A stretch of DNA of 64,000 nucleotides from NCBI RefSeq assembly GCF_018255755.1, contig NZ_CP073766.1, forward strand, positions 7,128,501 through 7,192,500, in the 5' to 3' direction. The notes below the pieces were generated by a model. That model searched no databases, had not been told where the DNA came from, and saw nothing but the letters and a program-made list of their open reading frames with translations. Positions 17,789-25,865 of the stretch are shown piece after piece; the first letter of the stretch is position 1; every line of letters starts with the position of its first letter. The DNA comes from Chitinophaga sp. HK235. GTDB lineage: Bacteria; Bacteroidota; Bacteroidia; Chitinophagales; Chitinophagaceae. The position numbers and the translations under genes are program-made.

Positions 17789-19054
17789 ATGAGAGATTTA
17801 TTTGATAAAATCAGGGAGGACAAAGGCCCTCTTGGAAATTATTCAGCTCAGGCAGAGGGATATTTCATTTTCCCCAAACTGGAGGGTGAGCTTTCCAGCA
17901 GAATGAAATTCAGAGGACATGAAGTAATAGTATGGAGTATTAATGATTATCTCGGATTAAGTAATAACGAAGAAGTAAGGAAAGCGGATTTGGAAGGTGC
18001 TCAGCAATATGGACTGGCCTATCCTATGGGCTCCAGGTTAATGTCTGGTCATACCGATCTGCATGAGGAGCTGGAGCGCAGGCTCGCAAAATTTGAACGC
18101 AAGGAAGCTGCCTTCCTGCTGAACTTCGGCTACCAGGGTATGGTATCCGGTATTGAGTCGCTGGTATCAAGGAATGACGTAATTGTGTACGATGCAGAAG
18201 CACATGCCTGTATTATTGATGGCGTACACCTGCATCAGGGAAAACGTTTTGCCTATAAACACAATGATATTGAAAGTCTCCGGACCAATCTCAGAAGAGC
18301 CACCAATCTTGTAAAAGACAATGATGGTGGTATTCTGGTTATCTCTGAAGGTGTATTTGGCATGAGTGGTGTACAGGGCAAACTCAAGGAGATTGTGGCC
18401 CTGAAAGAAGAATTTAATTTCCGCTTCATGATCGATGATGCGCATGCGTTCGGTGTACTGGGTGAAACAGGCGCTGGTACTTCAGAAGCGCAGGGCGTGA
18501 TGGATGGTGTCGATATTTATTTCGGTGCCTTTGCTAAAGCGATGGCCGGTGTAGGCGGTTTCTTCGCTGGTGATAAGGATGTTATCAACTACCTCAAGTA
18601 CAACATGAGGTCACAGATATATGCCAAAGCCCTTCCCATGGCGATGGTAGTAGGCTCCTTAAAACGCCTCGATATGATTGAAAACAGACCGGAACTGAGA
18701 GAGAGGCTGCATGCCAATACTGCTACCCTGCAGAATGGATTACGTGAAAAAGGTTTCCGTATCGGTGAAACTTCTTCCTGTGTTACACCGGTATTTCTCG
18801 AAGGGGATGTGCAGGAGGCCATGGCCATGGTATTCGACCTGCGTAACAACTACCATATTTTCTGCTCTATCGTTATTTATCCGGTAGTGCCAAAAGGTAC
18901 TATCCTGCTTCGTCTTATTCCAACGGCCACGCATACACTGGCCGATATTGAAGAGACCATCGAAGCTTTCTCCGCTATCCGCGATAAGCTGAAAAACGGA
19001 ACCTATAAAAAGGCAAAAGTGGATATTTCAGCGATGACAGCTGAAATGTCCTGA
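17789..19054 (+). CDS. PLP-dependent alpha-oxoamine synthase (serine palmitoyltransferase-like)
   Basis: A 421-residue enzyme of the group that joins an amino acid to an acyl thioester with loss of CO2 (serine palmitoyltransferase, KBL, AONS, cysteate acyltransferase). Key features: WSINDYLGLSN, GSRLMSGHTDLHEELE, DDAHAFGVLGETGAGT with the PLP-nitrogen Asp and stacking His region, and K250 in FGAFAKAMAGVGG, the Schiff-base lysine. ATG 17789 (MRDLFDKIREDKG) is chosen; the upstream extension has no family match. The N-terminal 'PLGNYSAQAEGYFIFPKLEG' block is the type I associate with Bacteroidetes sphingolipid or sulfonolipid enzymes. Companion FAAL and ACP genes downstream would supply the acyl-ACP. 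The amino acid could be serine, alanine, glycine or cysteate. Confidence 0.83.
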   Translation: MRDLFDKIREDKGPLGNYSAQAEGYFIFPKLEGELSSRMKFRGHEVIVWSINDYLGLSNNEEVRKADLEGAQQYGLAYPMGSRLMSGHTDLHEELERRLAKFERKEAAFLLNFGYQGMVSGIESLVSRNDVIVYDAEAHACIIDGVHLHQGKRFAYKHNDIESLRTNLRRATNLVKDNDGGILVISEGVFGMSGVQGKLKEIVALKEEFNFRFMIDDAHAFGVLGETGAGTSEAQGVMDGVDIYFGAFAKAMAGVGGFFAGDKDVINYLKYNMRSQIYAKALPMAMVVGSLKRLDMIENRPELRERLHANTATLQNGLREKGFRIGETSSCVTPVFLEGDVQEAMAMVFDLRNNYHIFCSIVIYPVVPKGTILLRLIPTATHTLADIEETIEAFSAIRDKLKNGTYKKAKVDISAMTAEMS

Positions 19055-19075
19055 TCATAGTATAAAATAACAGTA

Positions 19076-19111
19076 GCGCATAAACGATGGCATATGCCGT
19101 TGTTTATGCGC
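19076..19111 (+). other. intergenic hairpin between oxoamine synthase and FAAL genes
   Basis: GCGCATAAAC and GTTTATGCGC form a perfect 10-bp stem, extended inside by GGCATATGCC. No T run follows, so this is not a standard terminator; it may slow transcription or protect mRNA ends in the 207-bp gap before the next gene. Confidence 0.45.
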
Positions 19112-19261
19112 CTCCATGACGATAGTGAAGCGGCCCCCTGACCTGAAATAATCAGCCCTGCCCAAGTCCAACATCAGTAGTAACCCGGAATATACGATAG
19201 GAAAAGATCCCTCAAAAACAGTAGTCACCGCAGCCCCCAAATTTTAATAATCTGAGTCATC

Positions 19262-21037
19262 ATGCATGTCAACAAGGCCCCCGATAATTTACTGACGCTG
19301 TTCGGGAAAAGAATTGCCGAAAGCGGAGATAAGCCCGCGTATAAATTTCTCGTGACGGATGATCATTACAATATGATCTCCTACCGTGACTTTCACGAAA
19401 AAGTGCTGGGATATGCAGCTTTTCTGCAACACGATGTGCGGGTGAAACCGAAGGAACGGGCGCTGATATTATACCCGCCAGGGCTGGATTATATCTATGC
19501 ATTCTATGCCTGTCTGTTTGCCGGCGTCATTGCTGTGCCGGCCTATCCGCCAGACACGAGGAATGTAAACAGGATTATATCCATTATCAGGGATTGTTCC
19601 CCTTCAGTGATCCTTACTACCCATCAGCATCAACGGGTACTGGATAATTTTATAGCGCATCATCGTCTGGGTGATTCCTTCTCCGGCCAGGTGATCGTAT
19701 TGCCGGAGGTGGCAGAAGAGCGGCTGCATCAGCAGTATACAGATCCCGGTATGCAGCGGCATGACATTGCCTTCCTGCAATATACCTCCGGTTCTACTTC
19801 AGACCCGAAAGGCGTGATACTCACCCATGAAAACCTCATGGCCAATAGCCACTGTATTGAAGCGAACCTGAAAACCAGGAGGGGCATGGAGATGGTGAGC
19901 TGGTTACCGCCTTATCATGATATGGGATTGATTGGCGGTATCATACATCCTTTATCCATGGGGATGACAGCCACGCTGATGTCGCCATTGAATTTTGTGA
20001 AGAAGCCAGCCAGGTGGCTGAAAATGATCTCCAATGCCACCCATGCGGATGGCGTGATGAGTCCGGCCCCCAACTTCGGTTTTGAACTATGCACGGAAAA
20101 AGTAACGGAGGAACAGCTGAAAGGTCTGCATCTCGATAACTGGGAAAGCGCTATCTGCGGTGCAGAGCCTATACGGTTATCTACCTACGAAAATTTCTGT
20201 CGCAGGTTTAAATCCGCAGGGTTTAAAAAATCCTCCTTTGTGCCGGTATATGGCCTGGCAGAAGCCACACTGCTGTTCAGCGGTGAGGTGACTCAGCGCA
20301 ACCCGGCTGTTGGCGTATTTGATGCGGCCGGAATAAAACATAACAAAATAAGAAACGCCGGAGCCGACAGCGATGGAGAACAGGAGCTGTTTACCCGTAT
20401 GATCGGATGCGGACCGGTAGTAAAAGATCATTCGGCGCTGATCGTTAACCCGGATACACTAAGCGTTTGCGACGAAAATACCATCGGCGAAATCTGGATA
20501 CGTGGCAACAGTGTTGCCCAAGGCTACTGGAACAAGCCTGTGGATACTGCTTTTAACGCCTATACGAAGGAAGGGGCCGGGCCTTACTTCCGCACGGGAG
20601 ACCTCGGATTCTTCAGGGAGGAGCAGTTATACATAGCCGGTCGCCTGAAGGACTGTCTGATCATCAACGGCAGAAACCATTATCCGCAGGATATTGAATA
20701 TACCGTCAGCAGCGTAGATGACCTGCTGCGGAAAGACAGCACCGCCGTATTTGTGATGGAAGTAACGGCAGAAGGGCGTCTGAAAGAAGAAGTGGTGGTC
20801 GTGCAGGAGATTACCCGCATCAGGGAGGAACTGCCTGATTTTTCTGCCTTGTTCAACGCTATCAGGCGTGCCGTATTTGATGCCCACGGGATCAATATCG
20901 CGGAGATACTGCTGATAGAGCAGTCTTCCATTCCCAAAACATCCAGCGGTAAAATCATGCGTCATAAAGCGAAAGAGCTATATGCAGAAAAAAAATTGAA
21001 AACCGTTACCCTGTCGAGTGTGCATACTGGTCAATAA
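19262..21037 (+). CDS. fatty acyl-AMP ligase (FAAL)
   Basis: A 591-residue adenylating enzyme of the FadD32/FAAL type, which activates free fatty acids as acyl-AMP and passes them to an ACP rather than to CoA. Motifs: LQYTSGSTSDPKGVILTHENL (Y174 on), the FAAL hallmark SWLPPYHDMGLIGGIIHPL, VYGLAEATLLFS, YFRTGDLGF and GRNHYPQDIE, with the catalytic lysine in IPKTSSGKIMR. The ACP gene follows after 22 bp, the classical FAAL-ACP pairing. Together with the oxoamine synthase upstream it would supply the long-chain acyl-ACP substrate. Length is normal for the family. Confidence 0.9.
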   Translation: MHVNKAPDNLLTLFGKRIAESGDKPAYKFLVTDDHYNMISYRDFHEKVLGYAAFLQHDVRVKPKERALILYPPGLDYIYAFYACLFAGVIAVPAYPPDTRNVNRIISIIRDCSPSVILTTHQHQRVLDNFIAHHRLGDSFSGQVIVLPEVAEERLHQQYTDPGMQRHDIAFLQYTSGSTSDPKGVILTHENLMANSHCIEANLKTRRGMEMVSWLPPYHDMGLIGGIIHPLSMGMTATLMSPLNFVKKPARWLKMISNATHADGVMSPAPNFGFELCTEKVTEEQLKGLHLDNWESAICGAEPIRLSTYENFCRRFKSAGFKKSSFVPVYGLAEATLLFSGEVTQRNPAVGVFDAAGIKHNKIRNAGADSDGEQELFTRMIGCGPVVKDHSALIVNPDTLSVCDENTIGEIWIRGNSVAQGYWNKPVDTAFNAYTKEGAGPYFRTGDLGFFREEQLYIAGRLKDCLIINGRNHYPQDIEYTVSSVDDLLRKDSTAVFVMEVTAEGRLKEEVVVVQEITRIREELPDFSALFNAIRRAVFDAHGINIAEILLIEQSSIPKTSSGKIMRHKAKELYAEKKLKTVTLSSVHTGQ

Positions 21038-21059
21038 AACAGCATAAAATATTTGTGAT

Positions 21060-21314
21060 ATGAAAAAGTATACTGTAGAAGAAATTTCGAGCTGGATCGT
21101 CAGAAAACTTTCTGTAAAACTTAACCTGCCGGCTTCTGCTATCCGCCTGGATAAAGACATTCTTGACTACGGCCTGGATTCGATGGAAGCACTGGGCATG
21201 GTGGGCGAAATTGAGGCATTGATTGGTGTAGAGATACCTGCAACGAGTGTATGGGATTATCCTACTATCAGCCAGCTGGCGCAGTTTATTCATGATGAAG
21301 CTCCTGTGATATAA
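21060..21314 (+). CDS. acyl carrier protein (fatty chain)
   Basis: An 84-residue ACP with attachment motif YGLDSMEALGM; the modified serine is S41. It lies between the FAAL (22 bp) and the acyl-CoA-dehydrogenase-like gene (10 bp), so it is the probable carrier of the FAAL product. It differs clearly from the ACP at 9186 (GIDSLKF), so the cluster appears to keep two acyl pools on separate carriers. Confidence 0.9.
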   Translation: MKKYTVEEISSWIVRKLSVKLNLPASAIRLDKDILDYGLDSMEALGMVGEIEALIGVEIPATSVWDYPTISQLAQFIHDEAPVI

Positions 21315-21324
21315 AAATATCCCT

Positions 21325-23070
21325 ATGCTGGCTGATGTTACTACCTATCATGATTTTGAAACCTTCCTGGGCAGTACCAGTAACAAGGATGGGCTGTTCA
21401 GCTTTGACAGCCTGCTGGCACTGGATGAAAAGGCGCTGTACCCGGAACAGCAGGTGGAGGCCCTCAACCAATGGGGTCTGAACCGATATTTTATTCCGGC
21501 TGCCTATGGCGGAAAACTAACTGATCTACGGGATATCTACTATTACTGGTTTCTGCTGGCAAGGCGCGACCTTACCACTGCCATTGCCTATGGAGGCACT
21601 TTTCTGGGTGCGCTGAGTGTATGGGTGGCCGGTAGTGAGGCGCTGAGACATAAGGTGGCAGCGGATATCCTGTGTCATAAAAAAATAGCTTTCTCGCTGA
21701 CGGAGCGGGAGAACGGCAGCGATCTGCTGCAAACAAAGGTGTCGGCGGATTATGATGCGGAGGCAGATGCTTTCGAATTGTCTGGGGAGAAGTGGTTGTT
21801 TAATCATGCTTCCAGGAGCAGCTTTACCAGTGTATTGGCTAAAACATCGCCGGATAGCGGCCCGCGGGCCTATTCCATGCTTTATACGCCTACCCTGGGA
21901 GAGGCCGCCGACAGTGTAACGGTAACAGGCCTTGACAGAATTCATACGGTAGGAATGAGGGGACTGGACCTGGGCGGGCTGGTCTTCAACGGGCATCCGG
22001 TTCAGGGAACATCGCTTGTAGGTAAGCAGGGGATGGGGTTTGAGCTGGCAGTCACTTCCATGCAGGTTTCCAAGCTGTTGCTGGGAGGTCTGGCATTAGG
22101 ATCGCTGGATACCTTGTTCAGGACTGCTGTTGACTTTTGCAGACAGCGTATGTTGTATAAAAATGAAATCATTCATATTCCCATACTCCGGTTAAAACTG
22201 ACCAGTATACTGCTGGACATGCTGCTGGCAGAATCTTTCTGTCTCTCTGGTATAAGGGTGGCACAGGTGTTGCCATCGCAGCTGTCGCTGTTATCTGTTA
22301 TGGTGAAGGCATTTGTGCCTTCCCTGGTGGAAAAGGCTACCGGCGTGCTTTCCGGCTTGCTGGGTGCAAGGTCTTTTATTACCAGTGAAACAGATTACCG
22401 TATTTTCCAGAAGCAGGCGCGGGACAATGCTATTATCCCGGTGTTTGATGGGAATACGTATGTGAACTATCAACTGGTGATCAAACAGCTGGAGGTGGTG
22501 TTTGCATTGGCTGAAACTATTCGTCCGCCTGATCCGGAGACGCTGCGGCGGGTATACCAGCTGGATGTAGCATTACCTCCCGTTGATTTTTCCCGTTTGT
22601 CACTTTTGTCCAAAGGAAAGGACGACCTGGCATTTGGATGCCTGTACCTGAAGGAGGAATTAAGTAATGGAAATATGGCAGAAGAGGAGGGCACTGCCTC
22701 CATCATCGAAATGCTGGATATGCTGATCCTGGAAATGGAAAAGGTACGGCAATGGTTTCTGTATGAAAAGGGGCAGAGTAAAACGCCTTATGAGATGGAA
22801 GCGGCCGTGTTTCATTACGCAGAACGGTATACCCTGTTGCGGGCCGCCGGTGCTGTGGCCTGTATGATTTTTTATAACAGAAAAGAAATTCATCCGTTGC
22901 TGAAATGGCCGTTGTTGCTGAAGCTTTCTCTGAAAAAAGTGATAGCGGCGCTGGGTGGAAAGTATTTCGATATGCAGAAAGAAGAGGAGGATATGCTGAT
23001 GGCGTATATCCTTCATTGTAACAGTAATGGATATACGTTTTCTCTGTTTCCGGTTAAAATTGCTATGTGA
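21325..23070 (+). CDS. acyl-CoA-dehydrogenase-like flavoprotein
   Basis: A 581-residue protein with the acyl-CoA dehydrogenase fold: an N-terminal helical part (NRYFIPAAYGGKLTDLRD), the FAD/substrate block AFSLTERENGSDLLQTKVSA, VGMRGLDLGGLVFNG in the beta domain, and IIPVFDGNTYVNYQLVIKQL in the C-terminal helical domain. About 150 residues follow that are not in standard members. Next to FAAL and ACP genes such proteins oxidise ACP-bound chains. In triacsin a related enzyme oxidises the hydrazine to a hydrazone, so either substrate is possible. It is the last gene of the cluster, 20 bp before the terminator. Confidence 0.8.
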   Translation: MLADVTTYHDFETFLGSTSNKDGLFSFDSLLALDEKALYPEQQVEALNQWGLNRYFIPAAYGGKLTDLRDIYYYWFLLARRDLTTAIAYGGTFLGALSVWVAGSEALRHKVAADILCHKKIAFSLTERENGSDLLQTKVSADYDAEADAFELSGEKWLFNHASRSSFTSVLAKTSPDSGPRAYSMLYTPTLGEAADSVTVTGLDRIHTVGMRGLDLGGLVFNGHPVQGTSLVGKQGMGFELAVTSMQVSKLLLGGLALGSLDTLFRTAVDFCRQRMLYKNEIIHIPILRLKLTSILLDMLLAESFCLSGIRVAQVLPSQLSLLSVMVKAFVPSLVEKATGVLSGLLGARSFITSETDYRIFQKQARDNAIIPVFDGNTYVNYQLVIKQLEVVFALAETIRPPDPETLRRVYQLDVALPPVDFSRLSLLSKGKDDLAFGCLYLKEELSNGNMAEEEGTASIIEMLDMLILEMEKVRQWFLYEKGQSKTPYEMEAAVFHYAERYTLLRAAGAVACMIFYNRKEIHPLLKWPLLLKLSLKKVIAALGGKYFDMQKEEEDMLMAYILHCNSNGYTFSLFPVKIAM

Positions 23071-23090
23071 AATAATGTAACTGAAATTTG

Positions 23091-23122
23091 GAAGGCTTGT
23101 AAGTATTGACTTACAAGCCTTC
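23091..23122 (+). terminator. strong terminator at the end of the biosynthetic cluster
   Basis: A perfect 14-bp stem (GAAGGCTTGTAAGT / ACTTACAAGCCTTC) with loop ATTG, followed by TTCTTTTATTT. It lies between convergent genes and can serve both strands. Its core CTTGTAAGT-ATTG-ACTTACAAG recurs at 29213-29248 and, in a variant form, at 43405-43455. Confidence 0.85.
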
Positions 23123-23131
23123 TTCTTTTAT

Positions 23132-24184
23132 TTACTGTAAATTCATTTTCTTTTCTCCCGTATCCACACCTTTGATAAATTTAATAATACCAGTCATATA
23201 AGTTTGCTGATCATCGTACAGGGACATATGGCTGCCATTGGCGCAATACAGATAGCTGCCGTTTTTTACCTGTTTGGACACCCATTTCATGTGCTCGGGG
23301 TCCATGGTGTCAAACTGCGCTCCCACGGCCAGAACGGGAACAATGAGTTTGGATAGTTCGGTGGTAACGTCCCATTTTTCCAGCTTGCCGCTGGTACCGA
23401 ATTCACTGGGGCCCTGCATGGTTACATACAGCGATTGATTGGTTTTGCTGAAAGAGCGGTTGACTGGCTCCGGCCATTGGTCCAGCGGCCGGCGGAGTAC
23501 ATGTTTGGTATAAAAATGAGACATCAGCAGGTTCATATAGTCAGGGTTGGAGTAGTCCTTTTTGGCTTCCAGCTCCCGTATCCGTCCTAATACTTTCGGG
23601 TCAAACTGTTTGGCCAGTACATTTTCTGCATACTTTGCATATGCAGGAATGCTCATCATCATGTTGGAGATGATAAGTCCTTTCAGGTGTTGCTGGTATT
23701 TTAGCGCATACTGGGCTGCCAGGAGTCCGCCCCAGGAATGTCCCAGCAGGTAGAAATTTTCTTTATCCAGTTTGAGTGCCTGCCGTACCTGCTCTACTTC
23801 TTCTACATAGCGCGCCAGATCCCACATGGAAGTGTCTTTCGGATTATCTGAATTGCCGCAGCCAAGCTGGTCATAATAGATGAATTCTATGCCTTCTGCT
23901 GGCAGAAAACTTTCCATACATTCAAAATACTCATGGGTGGCGCCAGGGCCGCCATTTAGCAGCAGTAACTTTATCCTGGGGTTGTTGCCGATACGTTTGG
24001 TCCATACATTAAATTTTCCTTTAGGTGTATTGATGGGGATGACTTGTATGCCGCCGCTTTTAATACCGGATGTGGTATCCTTCAGGTAAACAGAATCGGG
24101 TTGGCTGTCGGAAGGTTTGTTGGGGTTACTGCAGGATACAAGCAGAATCATTACCCATATAAGCAATGTGATACCGGATCTCAT
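23132..24184 (-). CDS. proline iminopeptidase-like alpha/beta-hydrolase lipoprotein
   Basis: A 350-residue exported hydrolase. A signal sequence ends in the lipobox LVSC with C18 as the lipidated residue. The catalytic serine is S150 in LLGHSWGGLLAAQYAL; the family block usually written HGGPG appears as NGGPG at 77-81; the Asp and His lie in AVGAQFDTMDPEHMK and CANGSHMSLYDDQ. Length and order match proline iminopeptidase-family hydrolases (S33), which release N-terminal proline or act on small esters. Lipidation suggests an outer-membrane or periplasmic role. It is convergent with the biosynthetic cluster and shares its terminator, so it is probably not part of it. Confidence 0.85.
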   Translation of the reverse strand: MRSGITLLIWVMILLVSCSNPNKPSDSQPDSVYLKDTTSGIKSGGIQVIPINTPKGKFNVWTKRIGNNPRIKLLLLNGGPGATHEYFECMESFLPAEGIEFIYYDQLGCGNSDNPKDTSMWDLARYVEEVEQVRQALKLDKENFYLLGHSWGGLLAAQYALKYQQHLKGLIISNMMMSIPAYAKYAENVLAKQFDPKVLGRIRELEAKKDYSNPDYMNLLMSHFYTKHVLRRPLDQWPEPVNRSFSKTNQSLYVTMQGPSEFGTSGKLEKWDVTTELSKLIVPVLAVGAQFDTMDPEHMKWVSKQVKNGSYLYCANGSHMSLYDDQQTYMTGIIKFIKGVDTGEKKMNLQ

Positions 24185-24373
24185 GATACGTATTTTTTAT
24201 TGTAAGATAATGGTTTTAAAATAGGATAGAACCTTACCGGATATACGAAACTTATCCAGTTGAAAATATTCCTTTTTTAATGATCAGTTGGCACACTTTT
24301 GCGACGAATAATGGTAAGCGTTTTTTGAAAAACCGTCGCCTGACGGTATTGCCTTTATTAAATGTTAAACGAT

Positions 24374-24979
24374 ATGAAACCACTAACTGTATCAGCATTT
24401 TTGCTTATGGTTTTACTTTCTGCTGCCTGCAAGAAAGACCACCACAATGAACCCCAGGTTGATCCGCCAGTTGTACAACCTGTTGAACCAAAGAAAGCCG
24501 TTGAATGGATTAGTATGAAAGTGGATGGCGTTACTTATGCCGATTCGCTGACGATCAAAAGCTATATTCAAAAAAACAATGCTGAATCCTCCTCGCTTGA
24601 AATAAACGGTGCAGATACTGGCCAGGCAAAACAAAAAGGGAAAGCCCTGCTTTTTTTAAGAATCAACCTTGAAGGGCATGAAATCAAAAAGGGAGTTCAT
24701 GTTAAGGTTAAATCGGGTATTGATAATGCCATTCAATGGCAGACATTTATTGATAATCAAGGCCTTCAGGATATCTACTATGCTTCAGGCACAAATCTCA
24801 AGGATCCGGATGCCCCAACCTCATTCAGGATCGAGATTACAAGCTATGATGGCGTATTTGTGGAAGGTACCTTCAGCGGAAAAGCTTATGGATCCAATGC
24901 CCAAAATGTAAAAGGTGAGAAGGAAATTACTGAGGGTAAATTCAAAATTGCCAAAGAGCATATAGTATCTCTCAGGTAA
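24374..24979 (+). CDS. lipoprotein of unknown function (DUF6252-like)
   Basis: About 201 residues from ATG 24374 (MKPLTVSAFLLMVLLSAACKKD), with a lipobox LSAAC; the ATG four codons upstream (24362) is less likely. After a proline-rich linker the mature part opens with AVEWISMKVDGVTYADS and continues as a beta-rich domain ending FVEGTFSGKAYGSNAQNVKGEKEITEGKF. A 'W..kVdG..y' start and 'GTFSG.........v..G.F' end are typical of small Bacteroidetes lipoproteins of the DUF6252 type. No catalytic residues are recognisable. It is followed by a long hairpin. Confidence 0.72.
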   Translation: MKPLTVSAFLLMVLLSAACKKDHHNEPQVDPPVVQPVEPKKAVEWISMKVDGVTYADSLTIKSYIQKNNAESSSLEINGADTGQAKQKGKALLFLRINLEGHEIKKGVHVKVKSGIDNAIQWQTFIDNQGLQDIYYASGTNLKDPDAPTSFRIEITSYDGVFVEGTFSGKAYGSNAQNVKGEKEITEGKFKIAKEHIVSLR

Positions 24980-25002
24980 CCGGATTGAGTTTACTACTAC
25001 AG

Positions 25003-25053
25003 AAGAGGATATATCAGAAGTAATTTTTAAGATTACTTTTGATACATCCTCTT
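25003..25053 (+). terminator. terminator behind the lipoprotein gene
   Basis: Arms of 22 nt (AAGAGGATATATCAGAAGTAAT and a near-perfect reverse complement with two wobble positions) enclose a 7-nt loop, followed by a T run (CTCTTTTTTATTTTT). It lies 23 bp past the preceding stop. Confidence 0.8.
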
Positions 25054-25079
25054 TTTTATTTTTAATTGGTAAAAATGGT

Positions 25080-25856
25080 ATGAACCCGATCAAGATAAAA
25101 ACTACCGTAATCCTGCTCATGATGGTTTCCTTTATCGGATGCCAGCAGGCTGCTGAAACAAAAACCGTCTCCCCGTCGTCGACAGCCGCAGATACCGCAA
25201 CGAAGGCGCCTGCCGGCGATACCCGGACTCCGGAAATTGTTGTTTCTCCGGAGCTGTTGAAAAAATGCGATTGGCCCCAAAACCTGATTGAGGTACCGGA
25301 CAGTGCCCGGCAAAATACCAGCCTCTCCATCCGGGGAATTGAAGCAAACCTCCATTGGGCAGGTTTTATAGAAGCAGATGAAGGCGATCTTGAATACTTC
25401 ACCTTTTCATTCACCCAAAAAACAGACACCCTTTTCAAAGTCGATAAGGTCTTAAAAGCATGGATGCCGGAGGTGACTGACAACTGGGCTACCGTATTCC
25501 TGAGAAACGACTTAAATACAGCGCTTTACCCTGGATCTATCTTTCTTGTTAATACCACTAACAAGGAGACAACAGTAGTTGACAAGGAGATCTTTGACGG
25601 AACAAACGCACCTGTTATCAAAATTAAAGATGCCTACTACCTGTATTATCTGAAAAACGGAGCACTCTGCCAGTATAACCTGCTAAAAAAGGAGAAGCGT
25701 TTACTGGCTACACTCCGGCTGAAAGAGATAGACGAAGATAGTATAGAACCGCATAGGCTGGATTTAAAACTTAACAACAGTCATCTGCAGATCAGGATAA
25801 CATTTTCCTATAACGATAGTTATTCCTGCCTGTCTTATGACACGGCGGCAGAATGA
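25080..25856 (+). CDS. hypothetical lipoprotein
   Basis: A 258-residue protein with a signal sequence and lipobox (ILLMMVSFIGC, Cys about residue 21), a Thr/Ala/Pro-rich linker, and a beta-rich mature domain without recognised motifs (EADEGDLEYFTFSFTQKTD, LDLKLNNSHLQIRITFSYND). It stops 9 bp before the convergent deiminase gene. Function unknown; likely a surface or periplasmic protein. A start at 25080 gives a good n-region (MNPIKIK). Confidence 0.65.
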   Translation: MNPIKIKTTVILLMMVSFIGCQQAAETKTVSPSSTAADTATKAPAGDTRTPEIVVSPELLKKCDWPQNLIEVPDSARQNTSLSIRGIEANLHWAGFIEADEGDLEYFTFSFTQKTDTLFKVDKVLKAWMPEVTDNWATVFLRNDLNTALYPGSIFLVNTTNKETTVVDKEIFDGTNAPVIKIKDAYYLYYLKNGALCQYNLLKKEKRLLATLRLKEIDEDSIEPHRLDLKLNNSHLQIRITFSYNDSYSCLSYDTAAE

Positions 25857-25865
25857 TAGCCGTAA

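Larger units (their letters stand above)
2456..23070 (+). other. biosynthetic gene cluster: hydrazine-forming plus sphingoid-like lipid genes
   Basis: Sixteen plus-strand genes, mostly overlapping or spaced by fewer than 35 bp up to 17692, then a hairpin and four more genes ending at the strong terminator 23091-23122. The first three genes match the N-hydroxylase, MetRS-cupin and flavoenzyme set for hydrazinoacetic acid. The next set has an AMP ligase, amidohydrolase, ACP and GNAT. The last part (oxoamine synthase, fatty acyl-AMP ligase, ACP, reductase, YghO-like acyltransferase) resembles bacterial ceramide synthesis. The product is inferred, not known. No transporter or regulator lies inside the cluster. 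Confidence 0.7.
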
